From: Bradyrhizobium agreste
GTDB taxonomy: Bacteria > Pseudomonadota > Alphaproteobacteria > Rhizobiales > Xanthobacteraceae
DNA length: 64,000 nt
Direction of reading: 5' to 3'
Assembly: GCF_016031625.1 (NCBI RefSeq)
Contig: NZ_JACCHP010000010.1
Location: forward strand, 124,001-188,000
Shown here: piece by piece, positions 37,436-46,251 of the stretch
Layout: each line of letters opens with the position of its first letter
Numbering within the stretch: the first letter of the stretch is position 1
Position numbers and translations under genes: made by a program
The notes under the pieces: generated by a model
What the model saw: the letters and a program-made list of their open reading frames with translations, nothing else
Databases searched by the model: none
Told to the model about the DNA's origin: nothing

Positions 37436-37783
37436 ATGAGCATCACCCGCAGCATCCGCACGCCCATCATGCACCGCGCCGTCGAGGCCAATGGCTTCGT
37501 CTTCCTCGGCGGCACCATCGCCGACGACACGAGCGTTTCCATGGGCGACCAGACCCGCAACATCCTCGGCAAGATCACCGGCTATCTGAAAGAGGCGGGA
37601 ACCGACAAGTCGCGCGTGGTCAGCGCCTCGATCTTCGTCACCGATCTTTCCAAGAAGAAGGAGATGGACGCCGCCTGGACCGAATTCTTCGGCGACAACC
37701 TGCCGACCCGCGCCACCGTCGGCGTCGCCGATCTCGGCGGCGGCGCGCTGATCGAGGTGGTGGTGACCGCGCTCAAGGGCTGA
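37436..37783 (+). CDS. RidA-family enamine/imine deaminase
   Basis: 115 residues with gaagagg ribosome site. Trimer-forming RidA pattern: MHRAVEANGFVFLGGTIADD, ILGKITGYLKEAGTDKSRVV, and PTRATVGVADLGGGALIEVV with the conserved Arg in LPTRAT. RidA enzymes hydrolyse reactive enamines and imines produced when amino acids or amines are oxidised. As the last operon gene after two oxidases, it is consistent with an imine-forming oxidation. Confidence 0.92.
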   Translation: MSITRSIRTPIMHRAVEANGFVFLGGTIADDTSVSMGDQTRNILGKITGYLKEAGTDKSRVVSASIFVTDLSKKKEMDAAWTEFFGDNLPTRATVGVADLGGGALIEVVVTALKG

Positions 37784-37886
37784 TCAGCGATTGGCGGGAA
37801 TCGAGACGACGCGAACTCTGTTTTGCCAGCCCGCCAATGGCGGGATGGTCTAATCCCGCGCGAAGTTCCGAAGTCTTAGAACTATC

Positions 37887-37920
37887 AAAAGCCCGACGCC
37901 CTGCCCCCAGCGCGTCGGGC
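37887..37920 (-). terminator. Possible minus-strand intrinsic terminator
   Basis: A perfect 9-bp stem (37891-37899 with 37912-37920) and, read on the minus strand, a following TTTT (37887-37890). No plus-strand T tract is present. The 37784-38206 gap otherwise holds no convincing gene; a 65-residue minus-strand open frame (37885-38082) ends in the hairpin and is not clearly a protein. A short transcript toward this terminator could start near 38100. Confidence 0.4.
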
Positions 37921-38086
37921 GGAAAGAATGAGTATCAATCCGTGATCCCAACGCCGTTGTTGTGACGCGGGCCGCGCCAATTTACTACTCCGGGAAACTA
38001 CCGCAACGGAACCGGGCTGCTCGCTGTCGATCTGCGCAGCCTCACGCGCCAGGACGGCTGACTGCACCGCGACTTGTGTCATAGAG

Positions 38087-38100
38087 TGTGCCTAGGCACA
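38087..38100. promoter_or_regulatory. Perfect 14-bp palindrome, candidate operator
   Basis: tgtgcctaggcaca is a fully self-complementary site about 107 bases before the permease start. It could bind a dimeric regulator of the permease or of a leftward transcript ending at 37887. The cognate regulator is unknown. Confidence 0.45.
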
Positions 38101-38206
38101 TTGATCTTCCAGAGTTTGACCCGCGCCATGTGATGGCGGCAGCCGAAACGGCGATCACATCGTCTGTATGACGAGGATCGATCGCCGCACCGCAATTGGG
38201 GGGAAC

Positions 38207-39526
38207 ATGCCGACTGCAACCGGCTCCGACGAGAAAACGCAGAGCTATTTTCCACGTTGGAAGCTCAAGACCTCGGGCGTGATCATGCCGGAGGAGCGGC
38301 TGTCCTGGGGTCAGACGATCGTTTCAGGTCTTCAACATTGCGTCGCGATGTCCGGTGCGACGATCATCGCGCCGCTGTTGATGGGGTTCGATCCAAACGT
38401 TGCAGTTCTGTTCTCCGGCGTCGGCACACTGATCTTCTTCGTCGTCGTTGCCGGGCGTGTGCCGAGCTATCTCGGCTCGAGCTTCGCCTACATCGCCGTC
38501 GTCATCGCCGCCACCGGCTATGCCGGGCAGGGGCCGAACCCGAACCTGCCGGTTGCGCTTGGCGGCATTGTCGGCGCTGGGGTGCTGTATGGCCTGATTT
38601 CGCTCGTCGTGATGTGGTCCGGCGTCGGCTGGATCGAGCGGCTGCTGCCGCCGGCCGTCACCGGCGCTGTCGTCGCCGCGATCGGCCTCAATCTCGCGCC
38701 TGTGGCGGTCAAGGCGGTGAGCGCCAATGCGTTCGACACCTGGATCGGTCTCGCCACCGTCCTGATCATCAGCGTGGTGGCCGTTGCCGCGCCAGGCCTG
38801 TGGCGTCGCCTGCCGATCATCCTCGGGGCGGCCGGCGGCTATCTCTTGTACCTGTTGTTTGCGAACGGCTTTGGCTTCGGCAAGCCGATCGACTTCACGC
38901 AATTGTCGGCCGCGCCGTGGCTCGGGCTGCCGAACTTCACGGCGCCGAGCTTCCATGCCGATGCGATCTTTCTCATTGCGCCGGTTGCGGTCATTCTCGT
39001 CGCCGAGAACCTCGGCCACATCAAGGCCGTCGGCGCCATGACGGGCCGCAGCCTCGATGCCTATCTCGGTCGCGCTTTGTTCGCCGACAGCGTCGCGACC
39101 ATCGTGGCCGCCTGTGGCGGTGGCACCGGCGTCACCACCTATGCCGAGAACATCGGCGTGATGGCCGCGACCAAGGTCTATTCGACGCTGCTGTTTGCGT
39201 TCGCAGCCCTGGTGTCGATCCTGCTCGGCTTCTCGCCGAAATTCGGCGCGCTCATCTTGTCCATCCCGGGTCCCGTCATCGGGGGGCTTTCGATCGTGCT
39301 GTTCGGATTGATCGCGGCGATGGCCGGACGAATTTGGGTCGAGAACAAGGTCGACTTCGCCAATCCTGCGAACCTCATCACCGTCGCGGTGGCGCTGACG
39401 GCGGGTGCCGGCGATCTCACGCTCAAATTCGGTGCGTTCACGATCGGCGGCATCGCCACCGCGACCTTCGGCGCGATCATCCTCTATCAGATTCTGACCT
39501 CGCCGCTCGCGCAGCGCGCCGACTAG
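38207..39526 (+). CDS. NCS2-family uracil/xanthine permease
   Basis: 439 residues from ATG 38207, chosen because attggggggaac precedes it; an ATG at 38168 is upstream and in frame. About 12-14 transmembrane helices. Family markers: LQHCVAMSGATIIAPLLMGF near the N-terminus, SSFAYIAVVIAATGY, VAENLGHIKAVGAMTGR with the substrate Glu-Asn, and GGGTGVTTYAENIGVMAATK in the middle. NCS2 carriers import nucleobases (uracil, xanthine) with protons. The UraA/RutG type is most similar by motif. It stands alone but precedes the SDR and sirtuin genes. Confidence 0.93.
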   Translation: MPTATGSDEKTQSYFPRWKLKTSGVIMPEERLSWGQTIVSGLQHCVAMSGATIIAPLLMGFDPNVAVLFSGVGTLIFFVVVAGRVPSYLGSSFAYIAVVIAATGYAGQGPNPNLPVALGGIVGAGVLYGLISLVVMWSGVGWIERLLPPAVTGAVVAAIGLNLAPVAVKAVSANAFDTWIGLATVLIISVVAVAAPGLWRRLPIILGAAGGYLLYLLFANGFGFGKPIDFTQLSAAPWLGLPNFTAPSFHADAIFLIAPVAVILVAENLGHIKAVGAMTGRSLDAYLGRALFADSVATIVAACGGGTGVTTYAENIGVMAATKVYSTLLFAFAALVSILLGFSPKFGALILSIPGPVIGGLSIVLFGLIAAMAGRIWVENKVDFANPANLITVAVALTAGAGDLTLKFGAFTIGGIATATFGAIILYQILTSPLAQRAD

Positions 39527-39595
39527 ATTCCAGCAGCGCTAAAGGATGGAACAAAACGCCGGTTCCATCCATGATGGTGCATCCGGAGAGAACAC

Positions 39596-40432
39596 ATGCC
39601 GCAAACCGAACGCTCGACCTCGTTTCCCTCGCGCCTCGTCGGCCAGTATGCGCTGGTGACCGGCGCCTCGCAAGGCATCGGTCGCGCCGTCGCCATCCGG
39701 CTGGCGCAGGAAGGCGCAACGGTCGCCATCAACTATCTCGATCACGCCGGCAACGCCGAAGAGACCCTCGCGCTTGCGCGAACCGCATCGACCGATCGCG
39801 GTCACGGCAGGCTCGACCATATCGTCGTCAAGGCCGATATCGGCAATGAGCAGGACATCGCCGCGATGTTCGAGACCGTATTGGCGCGCTTCAAGCGCCT
39901 CGATTGTCTCGTCAACAATGCCGGCTTTCAGCACGAATCGCCGAGCGAGGCGCTCGACGTCGAAACCTACCGCCGCATCATCGACGTCAATCTCAACGGC
40001 GCTGTGCTCTGTGCGCAGAAGGCGCTGGCGCATTTCGTCGCGCGCGGCGGAGGCGGCAGCATCATCAACTGCTCCAGCGTCCACCAGATCATCCCGAAGC
40101 CCGGCTATCTCGCTTATTCCATCAGCAAGAGCGGTATGGCCGGTCTCACCCGCACGCTGGCGCTCGAATTCGCGCGGCACGGCATCCGCGTCAATGCGGT
40201 CGGTCCCGGCGCGATCGACACGCCGATCAACGCGGCCTGGACCGGCGATCCCGAAAAGCGCGGTGTCGTCACCAGCCACATTCCGATGGGGCGCGTCGGC
40301 ACGCCCGAAGAGATCGCCGCCGTGTTCGCCTTCCTCGCCTCCGACGATGCCAGCTACATCACCGGGCAGACCATCTATGCCTGCGGAGGCATCACGCTGT
40401 TTCCGGAGTTTCGCGAGAACTGGGCGAGCTAG
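39596..40432 (+). CDS. SDR-family oxidoreductase
   Basis: 278 residues, MPQTERSTSFPSRLVGQYAL at the start. Classical SDR motifs: VTGASQGIGRAVAIRLAQEG (cofactor), CLVNNAGFQHES, the catalytic Ser in NCSSVHQI, YSISKSGMAGLTR (Tyr-x3-Lys), and the C-terminal GQTIYACGGITLFPEFRENW typical of glucose-1-dehydrogenase-like enzymes. It reduces or oxidises a carbonyl or alcohol with NAD(P). The substrate is unknown. It is 69 bases after the permease. Confidence 0.92.
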   Translation: MPQTERSTSFPSRLVGQYALVTGASQGIGRAVAIRLAQEGATVAINYLDHAGNAEETLALARTASTDRGHGRLDHIVVKADIGNEQDIAAMFETVLARFKRLDCLVNNAGFQHESPSEALDVETYRRIIDVNLNGAVLCAQKALAHFVARGGGGSIINCSSVHQIIPKPGYLAYSISKSGMAGLTRTLALEFARHGIRVNAVGPGAIDTPINAAWTGDPEKRGVVTSHIPMGRVGTPEEIAAVFAFLASDDASYITGQTIYACGGITLFPEFRENWAS

Positions 40433-40498
40433 CTCCATGCGCCGCCGGCGCCTGCGCGCCATCTGGCAGAATCCGCCTGCGCAGACTACATCTGCGCC

Positions 40499-41320
40499 AT
40501 GACGAGTTCTCCGCTGGCCAATTCCCCGCTCCAGGATTTCATCGGCCGGCACGAAAATCTGTTCGTGCTGACCGGCGCCGGCTGCAGCACCAATTCGGGC
40601 ATTCCCGATTATCGCGACAGCCAGGGCAATTGGAAGCGGACCCAGCCGGTCAACTTCCAGGCCTTCATGTCGGACGAGCCTGTGCGCCAGCGCTATTGGG
40701 CGCGCAGCCTGATCGGCTGGCGGCGGTTCGGCCAGGCCAAGCCGAACGATGCGCATCGTGCGCTGGCCCGGCTCGAGGCGAATGGGCGATGCGGGATGCT
40801 GCTGACGCAGAATGTCGACCGGCTGCATCAATCGGCCGGCCACCGCCAGGTGATCGATTTGCATGGACGGCTCGATCTGGTCCGCTGCATGGGCTGCGGC
40901 CGCAAGACGCCTCGCGAGGCGTTTCAGCACGCTCTCGGCCGCGCCAATGCGGCATGGCTGACGCTCGATGCCGCGGATGCACCTGATGGCGACGCCGATC
41001 TGGAGCACGAGGATTTTTCCTCCTTCGAAGTGCCTCCTTGCGAAGCCTGCGGCGGCATCCTCAAGCCCGACGTCGTGTTCTTCGGCGAGAACGTGCCGCG
41101 CGAGGTGGTGGCCATTGCGCAGGATCATCTGGCGCAGGCCGATGCCATGCTGATCGTCGGCTCGTCGTTGATGGTCTATTCCGGCTTCCGCTTCGTGCAG
41201 GCCGCCGCCCGGCGCAATATCCCCATCGCTGCGGTCAATCTCGGCCGTACCCGCGCCGACGATCTCCTGACGCTGAAGGTCGAGGCGCGCTGCGAAGCGG
41301 CGCTTGCATTCCTGCTCTGA
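40499..41320 (+). CDS. Sirtuin (NAD-dependent protein deacylase)
   Basis: 273 residues. NAD-binding VLTGAGCSTNSGIPDYRDSQ, catalytic His region LLTQNVDRLHQSAGHRQVID and LHGRLD, and Zn-binding pairs CMGCG and CEACG. Then the sirtuin SDVVFFGEN-like block KPDVVFFGENVPRE and VGSSLMVYSGFRFV. It removes acyl groups from lysines using NAD. The Zn site has the usual two Cys pairs. It is the last gene before the hyu operon and separated from it by a promoter region, so it need not be functionally linked. Confidence 0.93.
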   Translation: MTSSPLANSPLQDFIGRHENLFVLTGAGCSTNSGIPDYRDSQGNWKRTQPVNFQAFMSDEPVRQRYWARSLIGWRRFGQAKPNDAHRALARLEANGRCGMLLTQNVDRLHQSAGHRQVIDLHGRLDLVRCMGCGRKTPREAFQHALGRANAAWLTLDAADAPDGDADLEHEDFSSFEVPPCEACGGILKPDVVFFGENVPREVVAIAQDHLAQADAMLIVGSSLMVYSGFRFVQAAARRNIPIAAVNLGRTRADDLLTLKVEARCEAALAFLL

Positions 41321-41345
41321 TCGCGCTCCCGGCGAACACGCCTTG

Positions 41346-41358
41346 CCTATTGCATAGG
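41346..41358. promoter_or_regulatory. Short inverted repeat upstream of sigma-54 promoter
   Basis: cctat-tgc-atagg (5-bp arms, 3-base spacer), centred about 50 bases upstream of the -24 element at 41402. Enhancer-binding proteins of sigma-54 promoters bind dyads upstream, usually at -80 to -150 from the start, so this is a possible but weak candidate. Confidence 0.25.
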
Positions 41359-41401
41359 TGCCGCGCAAAATAGCCGTGCACAGCGTTACAGGCATGCCTC
41401 A

Positions 41402-41417
41402 TGGCACGGGAATTGCT
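41402..41417 (+). promoter_or_regulatory. Sigma-54 (RpoN) -24/-12 promoter
   Basis: TGGCACG (41402-41408), 4 bases, then TTGCT (41413-41417) matches the RpoN consensus TGGCACG-N4-TTGCW exactly. A transcript would start near 41428, leaving about 34 bases of leader before the hyuA ATG with its ggag site. It points rightward into hyuA-hyuB-TRAP. An activator of the NtrC class must act from elsewhere, as none is encoded nearby. Confidence 0.8.
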
Positions 41418-41461
41418 GCGCTTTTTGGACCCAGTCTTGCGACCAGCACGGAGAAATTGGA

Positions 41462-43546
41462 ATGCGTGAGGGAGCCGAGGTACGGCTTGCCGTGGACATC
41501 GGTGGCACGTTCACCGATATCGTGCTGGACGTGGGCGAGGCGCGCAAGACGCGCAAGGTGCTGACGACGCCGCAGCGGCCCGAGCAGGCGGTGCTGGACG
41601 GCATGCGGCTCATTCTTGCCGATGCACGCGCGCATATCAGCGATATCGACGTCTTCATCCATGGCACGACGCTCGCGACCAATGCGATCATCGAACGGCG
41701 CGGCGCCAAGACGGCGCTGATCGCAACCGAAGGCTTTCGCGACGTGCTCGATATCGGCACCGAGAGCCGGTACGACCAGTACGATCTCAGCATCGACAAG
41801 CCGAAGCCGCTGGCCCCGCGCAGCCTCCGCTTCACGGTGCCGGAGCGGATCGACGCCCATGGCGCCGTCCGCCTCCCGCTCGACGAGACGGCGGTGCGCG
41901 CGCTCGCGCCGAAATTGCGCGATCTCGGCGTCGAGAGCGTCGCGATCGCTTTCCTGCACTCCTACGCCAATCCCGAGCACGAGCGGCGCACAGCGGCAAT
42001 CATCGCGGAAGAGATGCCCGGCATCTCCGTCACCGTGTCCTCGGCGGTGTGTCCCGAGATCCGCGAATATGAGCGCACCTCCACGGCCGTTGCGAACGCC
42101 TATGTGCAACCCTTGATCGACGGTTATCTCGCCCGCATGGCCGATGCCCTGCAGGTCGAGCAGTTTCGCGGCGCGATCTATCTGGTCACGTCCGGCGGCG
42201 GCGTCACCTCGATCGAGACGGCGCGGCGCTTTCCGGTGCGTCTGGTCGAATCCGGGCCTGCCGGCGGCGCGATCTTCGCAGCACAGATCGCGGCGCGGCT
42301 CGGCGAGAGCAAGGTGCTCTCCTTCGACATGGGCGGCACCACGGCGAAGATCTGCCTGATAGAGAAATACCAGCCCGAGACCTCGCGCGTGTTCGAGGTC
42401 GATCGCGCCGCGCGCTTCCTCAAGGGCTCCGGCCTGCCGGTGCGCATCCCTGTGATCGAGATGGTCGAGATCGGCGCCGGCGGCGGTTCGATCGCCCATG
42501 TCGATGCGATGAAGCGCGTCACCGTCGGCCCGGAGAGCGCCTCGTCGGAGCCGGGGCCGGCCTGCTATGGCCGCGGCGGTCAGCGTCCGGCGGTGACCGA
42601 TGCCGACGTTGCGCTCGGCATGATCGATCCCGATGCCTTTGCGGCCGGCACGATCAAGCTCGATCCGGAGCTGTCGAAACAGGCGCTGCTGCGCGATGTC
42701 GGTGCGCCGCTCGGCCTGTCGGCGGAAACCGCGGCCTATGCCGTGCACGAGGTCGTCTGCGAGAACATGGCGAGCGCGGCGCGCGTGCACGCCGTCGAGC
42801 GCGGCGCCGTGGTCGGCCAGCATACGCTGATCGCCTTCGGCGGTGCCGCCCCCCTGCATGCGGCGCGCGTCGCCGAGAAGATCGGCGTCTCCCGCGTGAT
42901 CGTGCCGTCGAATGCCGGCGTCGGCTCGGCGGTCGGCTTTCTGGCCGCGCCGATCGCCTATGAGCTGGTGCGCAGCCGGCACGTCCGCCTCGATGATTTC
43001 GACACCGAGGCCGTCTCCGACCTCCTTCAGGACATGGCGACCGAGGCGCGCGCGCTGGTCGAGCCTGGTGCCGCCGGTGCGCCGGTCCGCGAACGCCGCG
43101 CGGCTTTCATGCGCTATGTCGGCCAGGGTCACGAGATCACCGTCGAGCTGCCGAACCGTCGGCTCACCTCGTCCGATCTCGCTTCGCTGCGTCAGCAGTT
43201 CGAGACCGACTATTCCGCGATGTTCGAGCGGCCGATTCCGGGCGCGGCCATCGAGGTGTTAAGCTGGTCGGTGCTGGCGACCACCGAGGCGCGCAATCCG
43301 CCTGCCGTCGCGGCGGTCGCGCGCAAGGCCGCGGCCAAGGCGTCCGGCAGCCGAAAATTCTTCGACGGCCGCGCCGGCGAAGTGATCGAGATCCCGCTCT
43401 ATCGGCGCGAGGACATGGCGCCGGGGGCGACCATCGCGGGACCCGCCGTGATCGCGGAAGACGAAACCTCGACCTTCGTCTCCACCAGTTTCGACGCCCA
43501 TATCGACGGTGCCGGCAGCATCGTCATGGAACGAAAGGCGGCCTGA
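41462..43546 (+). CDS. hyuA: Hydantoinase/oxoprolinase family A subunit
   Basis: 694 residues, normal for HyuA. The N-terminal actin-like ATPase motif RLAVDIGGTFTDIVLDVG, then VFIHGTTLATNAIIERRGAK, YERTSTAVANAYVQPLIDGY, LVTSGGGVTSIETARRFPVR, VESGPAGGAIFAAQ, LSFDMGGTTAKICLIEKY, and GAGGGSIAHVDAMKRVTVGP. The family ATP-dependently opens cyclic amides (5-oxoprolinase, N-methylhydantoinase) or carboxylates acetone or acetophenone. The B subunit follows 2 bases later. Specificity cannot be read from motifs alone. Transcription is predicted from the sigma-54 site upstream. Confidence 0.95.
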   Translation: MREGAEVRLAVDIGGTFTDIVLDVGEARKTRKVLTTPQRPEQAVLDGMRLILADARAHISDIDVFIHGTTLATNAIIERRGAKTALIATEGFRDVLDIGTESRYDQYDLSIDKPKPLAPRSLRFTVPERIDAHGAVRLPLDETAVRALAPKLRDLGVESVAIAFLHSYANPEHERRTAAIIAEEMPGISVTVSSAVCPEIREYERTSTAVANAYVQPLIDGYLARMADALQVEQFRGAIYLVTSGGGVTSIETARRFPVRLVESGPAGGAIFAAQIAARLGESKVLSFDMGGTTAKICLIEKYQPETSRVFEVDRAARFLKGSGLPVRIPVIEMVEIGAGGGSIAHVDAMKRVTVGPESASSEPGPACYGRGGQRPAVTDADVALGMIDPDAFAAGTIKLDPELSKQALLRDVGAPLGLSAETAAYAVHEVVCENMASAARVHAVERGAVVGQHTLIAFGGAAPLHAARVAEKIGVSRVIVPSNAGVGSAVGFLAAPIAYELVRSRHVRLDDFDTEAVSDLLQDMATEARALVEPGAAGAPVRERRAAFMRYVGQGHEITVELPNRRLTSSDLASLRQQFETDYSAMFERPIPGAAIEVLSWSVLATTEARNPPAVAAVARKAAAKASGSRKFFDGRAGEVIEIPLYRREDMAPGATIAGPAVIAEDETSTFVSTSFDAHIDGAGSIVMERKAA

Positions 43547-43548
43547 TC

Positions 43549-45207
43549 ATGGGCAAGGCAAATGGCGCGAGCCTGATCGACCTTCAGATCATGTGGCACC
43601 GGCTGATCGCCGTGGTCGAGGAGCAGGCGCAGGTGCTGCTCCGTACCGCCTTCAGCCCGATCGTCCGCGAATGCGGCGACCTTTCGGCCGGCGTGTTCGA
43701 CCTCAGGGGCCGGATGCTGGCGCAGGCGGTGACCGGCACGCCCGGCCACGTCAACTCGATGGCGGAATCGGTCAAGCACTTCATCGCTCACTTTCCGCTT
43801 CAGACGATGAAGCAGGGCGATGCCTACATCACCAACGATCCCTGGATGGGCACCGGCCATCTCAACGATTTCGTCGTCACCACGCCCTGCTTCAAGGACG
43901 GCAAGGTCGTCGCGCTGTTCTCCTGCACCAGCCATCTCATGGACATCGGCGGCATCGGCTTCGGCCCTGACGCCACCGACGTGTTCATGGAGGGGCTCTA
44001 CATCCCCATGCTGAAGCTGATCGATCAGGGCGTCGTCAACGAGACGCTGATGGCGATGATCCGCACCAACACGCGGCTGCCGATCGATACCGAGGGCGAC
44101 ACCTATTCGCTGGCCGGCTGCAACGACGTCGGCTGCGAGCGCCTGGTCGAGATGATGACCGAGTTCGGCATCGATACGCTCGATGAGCTCGGCGATTACA
44201 TCTGCGAACGCTCGCGCGAGGCCGTGCTGGCGGAGATCGCAAAGCTGCCGAAGGGCAGCTGGCGCAACACCATGGTGGTCGACGGTTATGATGCGCCGGT
44301 GACGCTGGCGGCGACGCTGACGATCTCGGAGCAGGGCATTCACGTCGATTTCGACGGCACATCCGCGGCCTCGAAGTTCGGCATCAACGTGCCGCTGTCC
44401 TACACCACGGCCTACACCGTGTTCGGCCTCGGCTGCGTCGTCGCCTCGCAGATCCCGAACAATGCCGGTTCGCTCTCGCCGTTGACGGTGTCGGCGCCGG
44501 CGGGTGCCATCCTCAATGCCCCGAAGCCGGCGCCCGTGGCGTCGCGTCACGTCATCGGCCAGATGCTGCCGGACGTGGTGTTCGGCTGCCTGCGCCAGAT
44601 CATTCCCGAGCGGGTGCCGGCGGAAGGCACCTCCTGCCTGTGGAATCTCAACGTGCGCGGCCAGACCCGCTCCGGCGCCGGCGGCAATTACGGCTTCTCG
44701 ATGGCGGTCACCTCCAATGGCGGCACCGGCGCGCGCTTCGGCAAGGACGGGCTGTCGGCCACCGCTTACCCAAGCGGCGTGCGCGGCACGCCGGTGGAGA
44801 TCGCGGAAACGCAGACGCCGCTGATCTTCTGGCGCAAGGAGCTGCGTCCGGATTCCGGTGGGGCAGGGCGCACCCGCGGCGGCCTCGGCCAGATCATCGA
44901 AGTCGGCAGCGGGGTCGATGCGCCGTTCGACATTCTCGCCGCGTTCGACCGCATCGATCATCCGCCGCGCGGGCGGGACGGCGGCCGGAACGGCGAGGCC
45001 GGCTATGTCGGTCTCAAGTCCGGCAAGAAGCTGCGCGGCAAGGGCTTCCAGCAGGTGCCGCCGGACGACCGGCTGGTCGTGATGACGCCCGGCGGTGCCG
45101 GCATCGGCGATCCCAGGGAGCGCGATCGCGCGGCCGTCAACGACGACGTCGCGAGCGGTCTCGTGTCTTCAGAGAACGCAGTCAAGGTCTATGGGTACGC
45201 GCGTTGA
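43549..45207 (+). CDS. hyuB: Hydantoinase/oxoprolinase family B subunit
   Basis: 552 residues. HyuB markers: MWHRLIAVVEEQAQVLLRTA, SPIVRECGDLSAGVFDLRGR, HINSM-like GHVNSMAESVKHF, YITNDPWMGTGHLNDFVVTT and GGGGxGDP-like region near GGAGIGDPRERDR. It forms a heteromer with HyuA. The TRAP substrate-binding gene follows after 33 bases, so the operon imports and processes the same compound. Confidence 0.95.
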   Translation: MGKANGASLIDLQIMWHRLIAVVEEQAQVLLRTAFSPIVRECGDLSAGVFDLRGRMLAQAVTGTPGHVNSMAESVKHFIAHFPLQTMKQGDAYITNDPWMGTGHLNDFVVTTPCFKDGKVVALFSCTSHLMDIGGIGFGPDATDVFMEGLYIPMLKLIDQGVVNETLMAMIRTNTRLPIDTEGDTYSLAGCNDVGCERLVEMMTEFGIDTLDELGDYICERSREAVLAEIAKLPKGSWRNTMVVDGYDAPVTLAATLTISEQGIHVDFDGTSAASKFGINVPLSYTTAYTVFGLGCVVASQIPNNAGSLSPLTVSAPAGAILNAPKPAPVASRHVIGQMLPDVVFGCLRQIIPERVPAEGTSCLWNLNVRGQTRSGAGGNYGFSMAVTSNGGTGARFGKDGLSATAYPSGVRGTPVEIAETQTPLIFWRKELRPDSGGAGRTRGGLGQIIEVGSGVDAPFDILAAFDRIDHPPRGRDGGRNGEAGYVGLKSGKKLRGKGFQQVPPDDRLVVMTPGGAGIGDPRERDRAAVNDDVASGLVSSENAVKVYGYAR

Positions 45208-45240
45208 TGCATCAACGCGCTCGGTAAACGGAGGGGAGCA

Positions 45241-46242
45241 ATGATTACGCGACGTCATTTCACCGCGGGCGCAGCAACGCTGCTCGCTGCCGGACATATC
45301 TCGACCCGCGCGCGGGCGGCGACGACGAGCTGGGACATGTCGACGGTCTGGCCCGACGGCAATTTCCACACCCAGAACGCGATGGCCTTCGCCGAAGAAG
45401 TGAAGAAGCAGAGTGGCGGTGCGGTCGCCATCACCGTGAAGGCGGGCGGCCAGCTCGGCTTCAAGGGGCCCGAGCACCTGCGCGCCGTGCGCGACGGCCT
45501 CGTGCCGCTCGCCGACGTCCTCAACATCCAGCAGGTCGGCGACGAGCCCTTCATGGGCGTCGAGAGCATCCCCTTCCTCTGCGGCTCCGTGGACGAGCTC
45601 AAGGTGCTGCACAAATATGTGCGCCCCGAATACGAGAAGATCGCCGCGCGCAACAACCAGAAGATCCTCTACATCGTGCCGTGGCCGACGCAGTATCTGC
45701 ATCTGAAGACGAAGGTCGCCGACGTCGAGGGCCTCAAGAACATCAAGATCCGCGTGCCCGACAAGAATGCGGTCGAGATGCTCAATGCCATCGGCATGGC
45801 GGCGGTGATGATCCCCTGGGGCGAAACTATTCCCGCGCTCGCCTCCGGCGCGGTGGCTGGCGTCTCCACCTCGTCGGTATCGGGCGTCGACGGCAAGTTC
45901 TGGGAGTTCCTGAAATACGTCTACCCGACCAACCATGTCTGGTCGTCGCAGATGGTCACCGTCAACCTGGATTCCTGGAAGACACTCTCCGCAGATCAGC
46001 AGAAGCTGGTCGCGGATATCGCGGCGAAGATGGAGCCGGGCTTCTGGGCCAATTCGCTCAAGGCCGACGTCGACAGCCTCAACCGCCTCAAGGAGGGCGG
46101 AATGGAGGTGGTGCCGGTCTCGGATGCCATGATGGCGGAAATCCGGGCCAAGACCGCGCCGCAGTTGGACGCCTTCCTTAAACGCGTGCCGGCGGCGGAC
46201 AAGCCGGTGCGGGCCTATCTTGCCGAAATGAAGCGCGGCTGA
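45241..46242 (+). CDS. TRAP transporter substrate-binding protein (DctP family)
   Basis: 333 residues. The N-terminus MITRRHFTAGAATLLAAGHI has a twin-arginine-like pair and hydrophobic stretch, so export by Tat or Sec. DctP markers: AMAFAEEVKKQSGGAVAITV, AGGQLGFKGPEHLRAVRDGL, GLKNIKIRVPDKNAVEMLNA and the conserved Arg in KIRVP that salt-bridges a ligand carboxylate. It captures an organic acid or cyclic amide derivative. The small and large TRAP membrane subunits follow. Confidence 0.93.
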   Translation: MITRRHFTAGAATLLAAGHISTRARAATTSWDMSTVWPDGNFHTQNAMAFAEEVKKQSGGAVAITVKAGGQLGFKGPEHLRAVRDGLVPLADVLNIQQVGDEPFMGVESIPFLCGSVDELKVLHKYVRPEYEKIAARNNQKILYIVPWPTQYLHLKTKVADVEGLKNIKIRVPDKNAVEMLNAIGMAAVMIPWGETIPALASGAVAGVSTSSVSGVDGKFWEFLKYVYPTNHVWSSQMVTVNLDSWKTLSADQQKLVADIAAKMEPGFWANSLKADVDSLNRLKEGGMEVVPVSDAMMAEIRAKTAPQLDAFLKRVPAADKPVRAYLAEMKRG

Positions 46243-46251
46243 GGACGAGGC

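Noticed and set aside
37885..38082. 65-codon minus-strand frame starting MTQVAVQSAVLAREAAQIDS
   Set aside because: It runs through the hairpin at its end, lacks a ribosome site and has no recognisable fold; a non-coding transcript is at least as likely.
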